The notes below the pieces were generated by a model. That model was not told where the DNA came from. It worked only from the letters and a program-made list of their open reading frames with translations, and ran no database searches. A program made the position numbers and the translations under genes. Shown here piece by piece: positions 11,510-23,974 of a stretch of 64,000 nt of DNA. The stretch comes from Castor canadensis (lineage: Eukaryota; Chordata; Mammalia; Rodentia; Castoridae): positions 128,969,490 through 129,033,489 of the forward strand of contig NC_133396.1 in NCBI RefSeq assembly GCF_047511655.1, given 5' to 3'. Within the stretch, counting starts at the first letter, position 1. Each line of letters starts with the position of its first letter.

Positions 11510-11850
11510 GACCAGGATCAGTGATTCACACCTGCAATCCCATCTACACAGGAAGCAGATTGGCAGGCTCTCGGTTTGAGACTAGCCTGGGCGAAATGTT
11601 ACCAAGTTCCCATCTCAACCAATAAACCAGACATGGTGGCACGCATCTGCAATCCTAGCTACAAAAGAAGACTAGATAGGGGGATCATGATTTGAAGCCA
11701 GCCCAGGTAAAAACTTGAGACCCTATCTGAAAAATTACAAAAGCAAAAAAGGGCTGGGGGCATGGCTCAAGTGGTAGAGCGTCTGCCTAACAAATGTGAG
11801 GCCCAGAATTCAAACTCCAGTACCACAAGAAAGAAAAGAAAAAGGGAAGG
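11510..11850 (+). repeat. Dimeric B1 plus ID composite SINE
   Basis: Two B1-like monomers in tandem (each with an AATCC...AGCTAC/ATCTAC word and a GAAGCCAGCC-type word) are followed by an ID-like end with GGCTCAAGTGGTAGAGCG and an A-rich tail. The longer dimeric arrangement recurs at 19855 and 59850. Confidence 0.75.
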
Positions 11851-11865
11851 GGAAGGGAAGAGAGA

Positions 11866-12060
11866 ACTAGGTGCCAGTGGCTCATCCCTATAATCCTAAC
11901 TACTCAGGAGACAGAGATCAGGAGGATCTTAGTTTGAAGCCAGCCCAGGCAAATAGTTCGCAAGACCCTATCCCAAAAAACCCTTCACAAAAATAGGGCT
12001 GGTGGAGTGGCTCAAGGTGAAGGCCCTGAGTTCATGCCCCAGTACCATGAATGAATGAAA
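11866..12060 (+). repeat. B1-dID composite SINE
   Basis: CCAGTGGCTCATCCCTATAA, CTACTCAGGAG, GAAGCCAGCCCAGGCAAAT and an internally shortened ID-like part (GGAGTGGCTCAAGGTGAAGG) are all present. Its tail runs into a long purine tract. Confidence 0.85.
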
Positions 12061-12205
12061 GAAAGAAGAGAAGGACAGAGACAGGAAGGAAGTAGGGAAG
12101 GAAGGAAAGAAAGAAGGAAGGGAGAAAGAAAGAAAGAGGAAGAAATGAAGGAAGGCAGAAGGGAGAAAGAAAGAAAAGCAAAGAAAGAAAGAAAGAAAGG
12201 TATCA
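12056..12205 (+). repeat. Purine tract (GAAA/GGAA)n
   Basis: About 150 bp of almost pure A/G on the + strand directly at the tail of the preceding SINE. It produces chance open frames rich in Lys/Arg/Glu (and Ser/Phe/Leu on the other strand), which are not genes. Confidence 0.9.
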
Positions 12206-12782
12206 AAATAGGGCAGGGTGAAGAAAGCCAGGTTCCTCCCTGGACACAGGGAGGGGAACTCCAGAATAATAGTGAAGTGATTGAAGATAATAACACAACA
12301 CTGATAAGAGTTACCATTTGCGCTAGGCACCGGCTTTGTCAGCATAATCTCACTGATACCTCAGCCAGACAGAAGGATGAAGTTCTGTTATGATCCCGTT
12401 CCCTCATCGCAAGTGAGACTCAGCCAGATTAGGAAACATGCCCAAGGTCTCTCGGCCAAAAAGAAGTAGATGCAATTTCTAAGTCTGAGGTGTGTCCATG
12501 TCCAAAGCCTCTACTGGACACAGCTCTGCCACTCTGAGAGGCAGAGCACAGGAGAGTTTTGGAGTGTGGAAGCCTGGAGCCGAGGACGGAGCCATGGTTA
12601 AGGTGTGGAAGGCAAGCTTGGCTTGCTCCAGCAAACCTCCCTGGTCTGAGGAGTTCTGAGGACACCACCATACCCTGCTGGAGGCTGCCCTCCTCCTGTA
12701 AAGCCTGACCACTCTGTGAACCATCCAGTGGTCTGTTTGGGTGCAAACACTGAGGCTGAGGAAGTATCCAATGGTTTTCATG

Positions 12783-12862
12783 GGCTGGGGTGTGGCCCAG
12801 TGGAAGAGCATTTACCCAGACTACAAGAGGCCTGGGTTCCATACCCAGAAGAGAAAGAAAGG
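12783..12862 (+). repeat. Decayed ID-like SINE
   Basis: GGCTGGGGTGTGGCCCAGTG...AGAGCAT...CCTGGGTTCCATACCCAG keeps the tRNA-like outline of the local ID part, with more changes than neighbouring copies. Confidence 0.5.
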
Positions 12863-13739
12863 AGCCTTCCTAGATGGCTGTCTTGTTCCCACTGGGGCCA
12901 CCAGGGTATCCAAGGCTCTCTCCTTTCCATGCATTCAACAGATATTCACTGAGCTTTCAGGACCTAGCCTAGTAGGTACTAGCGTTTCAGAATACAGAAG
13001 AGGCTAAGATGGGAGCTCTGTCCTGGAGGCAGGGAGGCAGGCAGAGAAATGTGAACAAAGTGGTCAGAACCTTTTAGAGTGAAAAGACCTACAGAAAGAG
13101 AACGCAGGGGGCCAGGGGAGCTAGTGAGGCAGGGTGTGCTGCTGACTTGGGCCACCTGTCTGGGGAAAAGACGTGAGCTGAGAGTAAAATGATCTCAAGG
13201 ATACCAGCCAGAGATCCGGGGCACAGCCTTCCACGCAGAAGATACTGACAGTGCTGGGCTGGAGGGTCTAAGGAACAGAGGGAAGGCAGGTGTGGAGAAG
13301 CCACAGGAATGAGAACAAGAGAGGCTGGTTTACACAGAGACTTGGGCAGGTTGCTCACCTCAGGAGGACAGGGCCACACTAAAGGTTCTGGGGTTTATTC
13401 TAAGTGCAGGGAAGCCATTTTTAGCAAAGGAGTAATATAATACAATTGTCTGCCTTTAAAAGACAACTCAAGATGCTGTGTGGAGAGTATGAGGTAGCAG
13501 GAAATGCAGGAATGCAAGGATGCCAACACTCACCTATTGTAGCCACCTGGGCAGAGGAGGCAGGTGTTTAGCTGGCTGCAGTGGAACTGGGGAGAAGTCT
13601 ATGGCATTGAGATGTACTTGGGAACAGAGAAAACAAGACCTGCGACTGACCATGGATGTCAGGGTGAGAGAAAGAACCAAAATGATGCTCAGGCTTTCAT
13701 CCTGACCAGAAGATCATCCCCCATGTCTTCCCAACCCCT

Positions 13740-14190
13740 TTTCCACTTGCACAGAAGCTCAGGCCACTCATCTGGGAAGGCCACACCACCCTCAGGGACA
13801 CTCCATTGTGTGCCTGTCTGGGGTACCCTCTCACTTCAGGGTCTTTACACTTCCTTCTCACCTCCTAAAGGTCTAGGAGGCTCATTCTCTCTCCATTCAG
13901 GGCTTAGCTCAGATGTCACCTTCTCAGAGAAGATTCCAGATCATCCTGCAAAGACGGTCCTCGTCACCCTGCATTCTGTTGCCATGTTTAATTGTCCTGA
14001 TAGACATGTTCTCACTTTCTTGCTGCATAATTGTGTTGGTGAATATATGATTTCTCTCCAGCAGAATGTAAAAGCTCCTTTAGGATAGAGACTTCATTTG
14101 CATGCTTACCACCAAATCCCAGCTAGAAGAGAGCTTAGACTGTTCATTCAACAGTGGTTGAATGAACAAACATGTATAAACATGGATTAA
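13740..14190 (+). repeat. L2 LINE 3' end
   Basis: The run of pyrimidine-rich words (GCTCAGATGTCACCTTCTCAGAGA, shortened here, and CTCCAGCAGAATGTAAAAGC) followed by TTCATTCAACAGTGGTTGAATGAA is the usual 3' region of an L2 element. Confidence 0.7.
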
Positions 14191-17100
14191 TGAATCCATG
14201 TATCCATTTATGCAGAAATGATTGACTGATGAACCTGCAAGCAATATGTCACAGGGAATAAGAGATAAGGACTAAATGGTAGGTGCTTAGTTAGGGACGG
14301 TCAGTTAGAAAGACACAGTCCCAGCTCAGCCCAGGACAATTACCAGCCCTGGATGAGGACGATCATTCTCTGGTCCATCTCCACTGCACTGGGAACAGTA
14401 GGAGATCTGCTGTTGGATCACAGCTGCTGGTCCCCTGCTTAGGTCCTGTGACAAAAGGCTGCAGTGAGGTGGGCCCCTGATGAAAGGTGTGAGCAAAGAC
14501 AACCAGGCTACTAGACAACCACCAACACATTCCCAGCAGCTCTTGAGCCTGTAACGGGTACTTAGAAACTGCTTTTTCTGGAAAGCGCTGACTGCTCACT
14601 GGAGCCCACAAGTGTCCAAAAAGTAATTGACATCCCTATCTCCATTTTGTATCTGTGTCCTTTGCACTGAGCCATTCTTTTCTGCAGTCACTTTCAGATA
14701 CCTTGGAATCCAGGAAGGGCAGGACTGATGGATAACAGCTTTATAAGAAGGGATGGAAACTGCCCCCAAAGAAAGGAGCAAAACCTCCACAGGACAGACA
14801 ACAATGCCTTCCTTATCGTGACCAGATTGCTCCCCTCAAGAGATGACATCCATCACAACTTCTCTAGAACGTTTTGATAATGAACAACCAGACCATGCCT
14901 CTGACCACAGGACCACACCTGTGACCGGGACTGTTAATTATGTGTGTCTCTTGCCTCTGCCCCTCTGTTGAAACCTAAAGTTCCTATCTATATCCTAAAC
15001 ATGGGCTGAAGTGCTTACTTTGCCTCCTCCTGCAGTGTGCTCCTGCCATGTTAGTAACTCTCCTTTCTCTACCCTTTACCACTGCTCTTCTCTTCATGCT
15101 GTGGCAAGTGGGCTTGACATGAGGAACCCCACAACTGGCTCTTGAACTCTGGTTACAAGCCCAGAACTACCCTTGCATAAGACCAGCCATGTCTCTGTGT
15201 CCTGTTAGATCCCTGCAGGAGTCTGAGAATCCCCAGCTCCTCAAGGATCCTTTGCCTTGTGATAGTCCCCTTCCATGGATGAGATCACTTCCTATTGGAA
15301 GTGGCATCTCCTTGCCACAGAAGAGCTCTTCCTGGACAGCATTTGGGCACTGATTTTGAGGCTGACTCTGAGAACAAAGTCAATAAGCTTTCACTTAGAA
15401 CAGGGAAAGATCACAATGCCATCAGATGAGCATTTGACAAAAAGAAGGGTAGTGGGAGCTGTGGGGAGCGGGGCAGGAATTGGGGGTGTCCTAAAGCCTT
15501 TTCTCGTGGACTGAGAACGAGCAGACAGAAGAAGGTGAAAGGAATCACTCTGTCGCTGCAGGGAGGCTGGAGTGCGCTTGTCCTGAAGCTGTCTGTCCTT
15601 GGCTTTCCCTCCTTGCTCTGTCCTGCTCTATACTACTGAGGGGCTCACCCCTACAGGCTGCACTACCCAAGTCCCTGTCTCAGCTGGCTCTAGGGGAAAC
15701 ATTGATGTGCTGAGAGGCCTGGAGGGACATGGAGAGTCACCCCTCTCTCTCTATCCCAGCCTGTCTCAGGAATGGGACCTCTCCTTGGCTCTATCTCCCC
15801 TTACACAGGCCCACTGTAGCCCAATTTCTACCAGGACCTGCAGCTCCCAGACTCCAGGAACTCCTCCTTTTTCCTTTGTCTTTCAGCATAGGGGTGGCAT
15901 TGTGTTTGTCTCTTGGGACTTTACTGTCCCCTAGGCATCACTGCTGCTGCATCACCTGGGCAACCAAAGCCCTGGTAATAAAGGCCCTTGGTTGTGAAAT
16001 GATTTCTGCATTGGACCCCAGTTCAGGAATGAAATGGCAGCAGGAGGATTTGAGCTAATCATCCCAATGAACTGGCTACCAGAGGTGTGAGCGAGCTGTG
16101 AGCCAGCTGTGAACCAGCTGTGAGAGAGTTGGCTAGACTCTCAGATATGTGTTGACTCAGAAGAGAGAATGAAATCACATGGTAAGGGTGGAAAGGGTGA
16201 GTGTGTCTGCTTCAGTGGAGTGACCTGTCATCTGCTGGGACCAGGACAGGGTCCTCAGGTCTGGCTTCCTGCTCCTCACCCAGACACAGCATGGGGGCAG
16301 AAATGGAGGCTGAGTGGGGACGAGGTAGTGTTTTTTTCTGCATCCCTGCAGACTAGATGGTCAGTCGGACACTGGCTGCTCTTCCCATCCCTTGCTTTGG
16401 CTCACAGGGAGCAGTATTTTGTATTTTGGGAGACTGGTCTCCTCCTTCCTCCCTCCCTTCTTATCGAGGATATCAGCCACTTATAACTGGAAACTTGGAT
16501 CTCAAGACCAGGGAAGTAAGGCTTTCAGACTATTAAACTACTTCCTGCAGAGAAATTCTTCCTCCCAGAGGAGAACAGGAAACCAGATACAATCAAAGGC
16601 GCTCGGCACACTCCAGGGGCCAAATACTTAATAGTAAAGTTGCCCAGGGGAGTCTGGCTCAGGGGACTCTGGGGAGGGGACAGGATGTCTGGGACCTAAG
16701 AATCCAGCTCACTCGTTCCCTGTGACGTCATCACCTGCCATCTCAAACATCAGTGTCCACTGGCCCACAAAAGAGAGGTCAGACTGACACCCCCAGGGAC
16801 AGCCTGTAGGCCTCAGAGAGGAGGGGGCACTCTGAGCTCCCTGAAAGAAAAGAGCTGGATAAACTGATTAGGTCATTAGTGTAATGGGCCTTGGAAATAG
16901 CTCCTGGTCACTTGCTGAGGACAAATAACTCCACAGCGCAGTAGGGAAGATGATGAAGTTTGAGAACATGATTCTGAAACAGCCTCTATTCTGAGCAACC
17001 TGCCCTGCTCTCTGTCCCTCAGGTTCAGAGCCCCTCTCCAGGCACTGGGGGTGAAAAGAAGAAACACAGCCCTGCCTGAAAGGAACTCTGGATCTGATGG

Positions 17101-19854
17101 GGGAGGCCTGGCCCTAAGCAAAGGAGCTCCAGGTCTGATGACAGCAGCATATGCTACGATACTCAAGACAATGTCCAGTGGTGCTGTGAATCCCCACACT
17201 CAGGTCACACGGATAACTGACATCGAGTTCTGCTGTAGACCCACATGCTTTGGGGTGAAGTTTCACTTTATATGGTTGTGTTTCAGCAACCCTACAAAGA
17301 AGCTTGAGTTTGCTCAGTGGCTGTGATCCCAGGAGGCTGGGGGTAGAGAAGGGGTCTCAGATTTGGGGAAGGCATATTTTCAACCCCCCATTCCTTTCTT
17401 TATCCTGGGGAAGCCCAGGAATTGTCAATTTTGAGATGCAGAAACCTCTTCCCCACTCCCAAGGCCCACACCTAAGTGAGGGAGGGGTCTTTAAGGAGGG
17501 GTGCCTGACCTGAGCAGTAAGCTCAGAAAACAGCCCAAAGTTTAGCACTGCCAGCCATGTTCTGCTCTGAGATTTGGTCTCTCTAGCTCTCAGTGTAAAG
17601 CCCGGATGGGGAAAGGGCCAAGGCTAAATGACCATACCTATCTTGGGTGACTGGTTCTGAATCACCCAAGGGGGTGGGAAAAAACCCATCCTACCTTCTC
17701 GTAAACTTACTTAGTGAGTAGTTGGTGAGGCAAGGCCTCACTGGTTGGACCCACCATGCTGCTAAGAGGGGCAAAATTCCTTTTCCAGCACAGTGGAGAG
17801 ATCAGCTGTTGGGAAAGCATGCTGATTGGATCATTTGTTTCCCACAGGCCTCTGGGTTCTACAGACCATGGCCACTTATGAGAGACAGCAGGTCATGACT
17901 CCCTCCTTCTGGAAGGTGTCAGATCTCCCCCATGGAGAGCTCAGTTCAGCACTAGCAGAGGGCGGCTGTGCACTGAGACACCCCTCTCACCAGTTTGTAG
18001 TTTCTGGCTGCTCCCCAGAAGGCTGACCCCCCTCTAAGGGATTCCAAGCCCCAGCATGTGTCCTACAGAGAGGAAGATGGGGCGCAAGACAGAAAAGAAA
18101 GAAAAATGAATGTCTGTTGAGTGAATAAATTAGATGAGTGAGTGAGGTATGCTGCAGAGTAAGATCAAGTCCAAACTGTGCCTGCCTCCATTAGCGACTT
18201 GTGGCCTTGGCAAGAAACAGTTCTCTAAGCCTGCGTTTGTTCTGGGCACAATGGAACAGAAGAGGAGGTGGGGCACCGATAGCTTATCTAGGCACTCAGC
18301 AAACAACACTGGGTGGTCATGCTATCCCAGAACGCTGGAATGCTGCCCCTGATTGTATGGGAAACACTGTAAGCCCTTGAGAGATACAAAACAGGGTACA
18401 GGGACACAGATAAAAAAAAAGTCACTCTGTTTCACTTTGGAAGGCTAGCCACTGGGCTTTCCTTTCTGTGTTGCAGCCAACTCTCCCACCAAACTGGACC
18501 TTGCTATAGTGTGTTCCCTGATCTGTTTGACTAAGCTTCCTGAGTAGGGGTGGGAGGGGTTGGGGGTTGGGGAACTTGCTCAGCCCGGCACTAAATCCCC
18601 ATAGGGTGCTGGAGGAGCCACACCCTCTGGTTAACCCCAGGAAAGCTCTCTTGGGCTGTGGGCAGCAGGGAGGCTGGAGGTGATGCTATACAGTGAGCAT
18701 CTCTTGGCCTGACTGAAACCACTGGGTACTAGGCACCTCCTGAAGACCTGTTTCCACCATGGGACTGTAATCCATCCCTTCAGAGAGAGCCTGTGCGGAC
18801 TCCAGATGTGCCCAAAGGCAATGTCAGGGCTAGGACGTTGGAAGCTGGGCTGATGAGCCTTGAGTCATGAGAGGAGAGGCCCTTACAGACCTTTCCTGGC
18901 CTGGGAGGTAGGGACAGTTCTTCCTCTGTTCTAACTGCCCTGAACAGACAAGGCTCACTGAGGCTCATAGCATCCAGCCCTCTGCTCTGGGACAGATCTG
19001 ACATATGTGGGAGGACAAAGAGGACAGGGAGAGCTCTCTACCTTGCAAATCATTCTGAAGGAAGAATCCATGCCCATCCTCAGATGGAAAGTCCTTCCCA
19101 GAGTCTAAATTCAGTTACTTCTGTTATATCAGAACCCAAGGAGACATGGTTCTTGAGACCAGAAGTTTACTCATGTTCTCCCAGATTCTGGCCTTTCTCC
19201 TCACCTTGAATCCAGATCAGTGGAGTTTAGAGCCCAAGTAACAGCAGTAGGGACTCCAATGGCCAGCAATAGCTGTCTCTCCATGGCTAACTCCTGATGC
19301 ATTCTTTGCCTTGCATCCTACCACATGCAGCCCAGGTCAGTATGAAGCCAGCCCAAAATGGGGTAGAGCCATTAACACAAAGTCGCAGGCCAGGCCCAAT
19401 CCAGAAGCCAGTCCTGCCGCCGGCAGTCACTATCGACAGCTGCTACTGTGAGCCTTGCCAGCCCCACTGCATTTGCTGAAGCCTGCCTTCTGACCTAGCT
19501 CCAGGGATGGCCTGGGTGAAAGAGGGACCCAGGTGCACAGGTGCAATAGAACATGGGAGACACCCAGGCTTGCCCAAGTGGGTACAGAGGTAGGGTTGCA
19601 TAGTTCCCCCTTCCCAAAGCAACACAAAGGAGGAAACAGACAGTAGTCCCTGGATCATTAAGGGTGAGGAGGTTTGCCTTCCTCCTTCTACCTACACGGA
19701 ACAATAAAGAAAATTCTGACCAAATAACTGCAAATCCTCAAGGTCAAGGACAAATTCAGGTCCAATGTAGGCTCCTTAGCACCATCACAGTACCTGGCAC
19801 TCATTAGGTACCGAATAATATCTGGGGAAGGAAATGGAACTATTAAAAAGTGCT

Positions 19855-20186
19855 CAGCTGGGCATGGTGGCTCACACCTGTAATCCCAGCTACTTGGGAG
19901 GCAGAGATAGGAGAATTAAGGTTTGAGTTTGAGACCAGTCTGGTCAAAAAAAGATCCTGTCTCAAAAAAAAAGCCAGGTGTGGTGGTGCATATCTGTAAT
20001 CTCAGCTAAGCAGGAAGCATAGATAGTCTTGATTCAGGACAGGCCCTGGAAAAAGCATGAGACTCTATCTGAAAAATAACTAAAAATTAAAAGGGCTGGA
20101 GGTGTGTCTCAAGTGGTAGAATGCCACAAAGCCCTGAGTCCAAACCCCTGTACCACCAAAAAATAAATAAATAAGTAAATAAAAAA
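19855..20186 (+). repeat. Dimeric B1 plus ID composite SINE with (AAAT)n tail
   Basis: CATGGTGGCTCACACCTGTA opens the first B1-like monomer and TGGTGGTGCATATCTGTAAT the second. The ID-like end has CTCAAGTGGTAGAATGCC and ACCACC, then an AAATAAATAAATAAG tail. Confidence 0.85.
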
Positions 20187-21129
20187 GCTCAGTTAAAACC
20201 AAAAGAGAAAAGAAAGAACAAATACAGAAAAAAAAAGTTACAAGCATGGCAGACATTAAGTCAACTACATCAATAGCCATATTAAGTGTGAGTAAAGCAG
20301 GAGGGAAGGTTAAAGGAAGCCATCTGAGACTGCTTGCTCATCTCAACAACATCCCTCCTGGCAAGCAAAGGAGCTCTGTGCGCAGCCTGGGACCTTCTGC
20401 AGAATTCTTGAGATTTCTATTGGAAGGTTCTGCCTTAATCTTCCAGTTCCAGTATCTCAAGCCACTTAGTTGGCTGGTTATACCAAGGCTCTGTAACACC
20501 AGCAACTCTCCTTGCTGCCAGGCCTGGGTGGAGGTGGGGAGCAACCTGCATTCCTGCTTCCCAGGGCACCCTGTCCTTTGCAACCAGAGAATAGAGCAGC
20601 ATGTAGCTACTGGCAGAGTCCCAGGCACAAGGGGCCAGGAAGGTAGCCTCTCTGAGGGTTGATCAATAAATTCATTTTCAGTCACTTCTTCCAATTCTGC
20701 AAAGCCCTATAAATCATGTCTGTTCTGCTACCACCCTAGATGGGGGAATCTCACATTATGATGGGGGCGGGGGAGGAAGCTTATTAAATCAAAGCCCTTT
20801 TTTTTTTTTTCCATCCACCATTCACGAAAACTTCTAAGTGCTGTGCTCAGAGCTGGAAAAAGAAAATGCAGAGTGCTGGCAGTAATGGGCCTTGGGGAAC
20901 TCACCAGACAAGAATAAGGCAGGACAGGAGCAGGCAGACATGTGAGAGTGGCAGCAGAGAGTATATGGGGTGACTTCCCTCTCCAGCTAGTAAAACATCA
21001 ATGACCTGGCTATTTGGAAGTTCTACAAAGGTCTAGGCACCTACCCCTAACCTCTCCCTCCCCTCCCCAACCTCTGTAGCTGGTAACTATGTCTCCAATA
21101 GAGCATGCTGGTTAGCCAGAGAAGCACAG

Positions 21130-21390
21130 GCACAGAGGGCCTGGGTGTGAATCACAACTCACACTTGCTACATTATTAAGCCATATCACCTCGCAGAACC
21201 TCAGTTTCCTCTTCTGTAAAGTGGAGCTGCTACCTGGCCAGCCCACCTCTCAGTGACTCTGGTTACCACTGGCCTTGAGCTCTACAAACAGCCTCCCTTC
21301 TGCTCCTCTCACCCTCAGGCTATCAGGAAGGTACCCATTTCCACAGGTCAGCCCAGGTGACCTGCCCAAGGTCATGCACCTAGTGTCTGG
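21130..21390 (+). repeat. MIR relic
   Basis: GCCTGGGTGTGAATCACAAC, CCTCAGTTTCCTCTTCTGTA and later GACCTGCCCAAGGTCATGCA match MIR-type words. The middle is poorly preserved and may reflect two fragments. Confidence 0.6.
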
Positions 21391-21428
21391 AATTGGAACT
21401 GCAGCTTAGGTTGGCCTCCAAAGATGGT

Positions 21429-21600
21429 ACCTTTTTTTTTTTTTTAAGTTTCATGGCATTTAAAATTTTTTTCATTTATTTTATCTCATTTTTACCGATA
21501 AATAACTATATGTTTACAGGATACATAGCTGTGCTCCAATGTATGTATACATTCCACAATGAATGCACCCTAGCTTTCAAAATTGATCAAGAGTGGCTTT
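21429..21600 (-). repeat. Possible L1 3' end, antisense
   Basis: A poly-T start followed by TTACAGGATACATAGCTGTG and GTATGTATACATTCCACAAT resembles the 3' UTR of an L1 read on the opposite strand. Only weakly supported. Confidence 0.4.
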
Positions 21601-21714
21601 TATAGCCAGTGTTTTGTGTTTCTTGCATTCATGTTCCCAAGAGGCTGTAAGGAATCTGAGGATAGGACTGTGGTCTTATATCCCGAAGTATCCATGTCCA
21701 TCTGAGCATCCCAA

Positions 21715-21880
21715 GCTGTAATATGGATAGGAATCACCTGGAGTCCTTTTAAAATGTAGCTTGGAAGTCAACAAATCAGGTGGGACTAGGGTTTTGCATT
21801 TCCAGCTAGCTCCCAGGAAATGCCAAGGCTGCTAGCCCCTGACCAGGCTTAGAGAAACAAGCCCCAGTGGCACTCGCCCA
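21715..21880 (+). repeat. MER5-like DNA transposon relic
   Basis: GGAATCACCTGGAGTCCTTT...AAAATGTAG...TTTTGCATTTCCAGCTAGCT follows the MER5 hAT-Charlie pattern. Confidence 0.55.
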
Positions 21881-22884
21881 GTATCTGGCACAAACCCTGA
21901 TTTGGGGAGGAGGGTAATAGAGGAAGCCCAGAAAACGAAAGGTATTGTTTTGATCATGCAGGAAAAAGAACACAGCACAGCTCTGCAGGGCTCATCATAA
22001 ATCCATCCTGTGACCTGTTTCTTTCAATGGAAAACCACCTCCCCACATGGGGAGGGAGAAGCCTGGGAACTAGGACAGCATATGAGACAGGGGCAAGAGG
22101 CTGTCCCTCAGCACCTGGCCAATGCACTGCCAAACCGGGGTTCGGTCAATGCCCACATCAGCTTGCAAGGTAAGAAGAGTAAGCTCTGTTGCTGCCATTT
22201 TATAGCCAGAAGAACTGAGGCCCAGGAAGGTACAGTGAGGGTCCAAGGCTGCCACTTGGCTGATTAGTGTTTGAGCTGAGACAGAGCCCCATAACCTCTG
22301 ACTAGGTCCATTCTCTTTGCAGGAAGCCCTCTCCTGCAGGATGGGTGGAGAGAGAGGGGTCCCTGAGTCACTCCAACGCCCTGTTCTAGGCCTCAGCCAG
22401 GGCCTGCTGGGCTGCCTCTGCTGCCCATCTCCCCCACTCTCTGCCCTGACTATCTTGTGGGTTTGCTTCTCCTGCATGGTGCTAGCAACACCTCCTGATT
22501 TAGCCTCCCTGCAGTTGTGATTGAGCTAGCCGCGTGAATGAGCTCTGGAGTTGGAGAAAAAGCAGACAGGACCTAAAGGAAATCAGGCAGCAGGGCAAGC
22601 CAGGCCCGTGCCCACCAGCAGTCTCCATCTCAGAAATCTCAGCCTTCCTAGTTCAGCTGTGCTGATTTCTCTTGCTATCCACAAGATCTTATATTGTGTC
22701 TCCTTCTGGGCCTAGAAGCTCCCTAAGGACAGGGCTGTGGTTCCCCACAGTCTAGAAATCCCCAAGGACAGTGGCCTGTTGCAAATAGCACACACTTTGT
22801 TATTTCGCAGGCATATATTCAAATTCCACTTTTGCTTCTTACTAGCTGGGTAATGACTTCCAAGTTATCTTATGCATCTGGTTC

Positions 22885-22976
22885 TGTTTTGGTTTTTGGC
22901 AGTACTGGGGTTTGAACCCAGAGCCCTGTGCATGCTAGGCAGATGCTCTACCACTTAACACAAGCCCCAACCCAGA
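22885..22976 (-). repeat. ID-type SINE, antisense
   Basis: GGCAGTACTGGGGTTTGAAC, CATGCTAGGCAGATGCTCTA and CACAAGCCCCAACCCAG are the reverse complement of the tRNA-like half of the local SINE. Confidence 0.85.
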
Positions 22977-23581
22977 GGTTGTCTATTGCATTATTTGTAA
23001 AGGGGTGGAGATTCTGGCCTCGCAGGACTAAATAAAATCTATATGCTACCAAAGTGTTTGCCAACAGAGATACCCAACATGTAGGCACTCCCTCCCCTGC
23101 CAGAGTGCAAGTCTTCCTTCCTGGTGTCCCTACAGCTGCTCAAAGCAGCAACCTGCTTGAAGGGAGGTGTTCGTTTGACATTTCAGAGGCAGGTGCCCTG
23201 CCACTGCCACTTCCCCAAGGTCAACTTGTCAACTTCAGGCTTTGGCATGCTTGTGCAGGAACTCCTCAGGCTACACGATCCATTCCAACCACAACAGACA
23301 TGGACAAACACACAACCGCACATCCATCCATCCATTCTCCTTCCTCTCACCAAACAGCAGGAAGGGGCCGGAAGATGCCCCATGGCACTGGAGGGAGATA
23401 CTAGGTTACGCATTTGTTTTCATATACTCTCTGCACAGTTCTATGAAGTTGATATTATCATTGCCTTTCAACAGATATAAAAACTGAGTCTCTGAGGGAA
23501 TGGCCAAAGCCCATGCTGTCTCCCAAACCACATCCTGATGGACTTGGGAGGCTGTGCCTCTACGCATCTCTTCCTTTCTTT

Positions 23582-23662
23582 TTGGTAGTACTAGGGTTTG
23601 AACTCAGGGTCTTATGCTTGCTAGGCAGGCAGTCTACCACTTGAGCCACTCCACCAGCTTAC
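23582..23662 (-). repeat. ID-type SINE, antisense
   Basis: GGTAGTACTAGGGTTTGAAC, CTTGCTAGGCAGGCAGTCTA and CACTTGAGCCACTCCACC identify an inverted ID-like copy. Confidence 0.85.
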
Positions 23663-23806
23663 ATCCTTTCCTTTCCTTCCCTGCATGCACCACACATTGG
23701 ATCTTTGCAGAAGCAATCCGAAGAAGCCAGGCAGAAACAATGAGACCATTTGTTGATGAGGATGCAGGCCCTGAGTGGCAAGGTGGCTGGTCCAAGTGGG
23801 CACAAT

Positions 23807-23974
23807 GGCCCTGGCTGGGTTCAATCCCCACCACTGCGAAGGAAGGAAGAAAGGAAGGTAGGAAGGTAAAAAGATAGGAAGGAATAAAGGGAGTGGGGAG
23901 GAAGGAATAAAGGGAAGGAAGAAGGGAAGGTCTTCCTTCCTTCACAGTGGTGGGGATTGATTGAACCCAGGGCC
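23807..23974. repeat. Inverted repeat flanking a purine tract
   Basis: The left arm (23807-23849) and right arm (23932-23974) are near-perfect reverse complements. Each contains GGGTTCAA followed by TCCCCACCACTG and GAAGGAAGGAAG when read in the same sense; the differences are a 3-4 base indel on each side of the GGTTCAAT word and one C/T. About 80 bp of (GGAA)n-like purines lie between. The arms resemble tRNA-derived SINE tails, so this is probably a head-to-head pair of short SINE fragments sharing one tail, or a snap-back duplication. Confidence 0.8.

Noticed and set aside
12012-12393. Frames rich in Lys/Glu/Arg or Ser/Phe/Leu
   Set aside because: They translate a purine tract at a SINE tail, so they are low complexity only.
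23807-23974. CRISPR-like or bacterial repeat structure
   Set aside because: Only two arms in inverted orientation in a mammalian intron, with no regular spacers. Better explained by SINE fragments.
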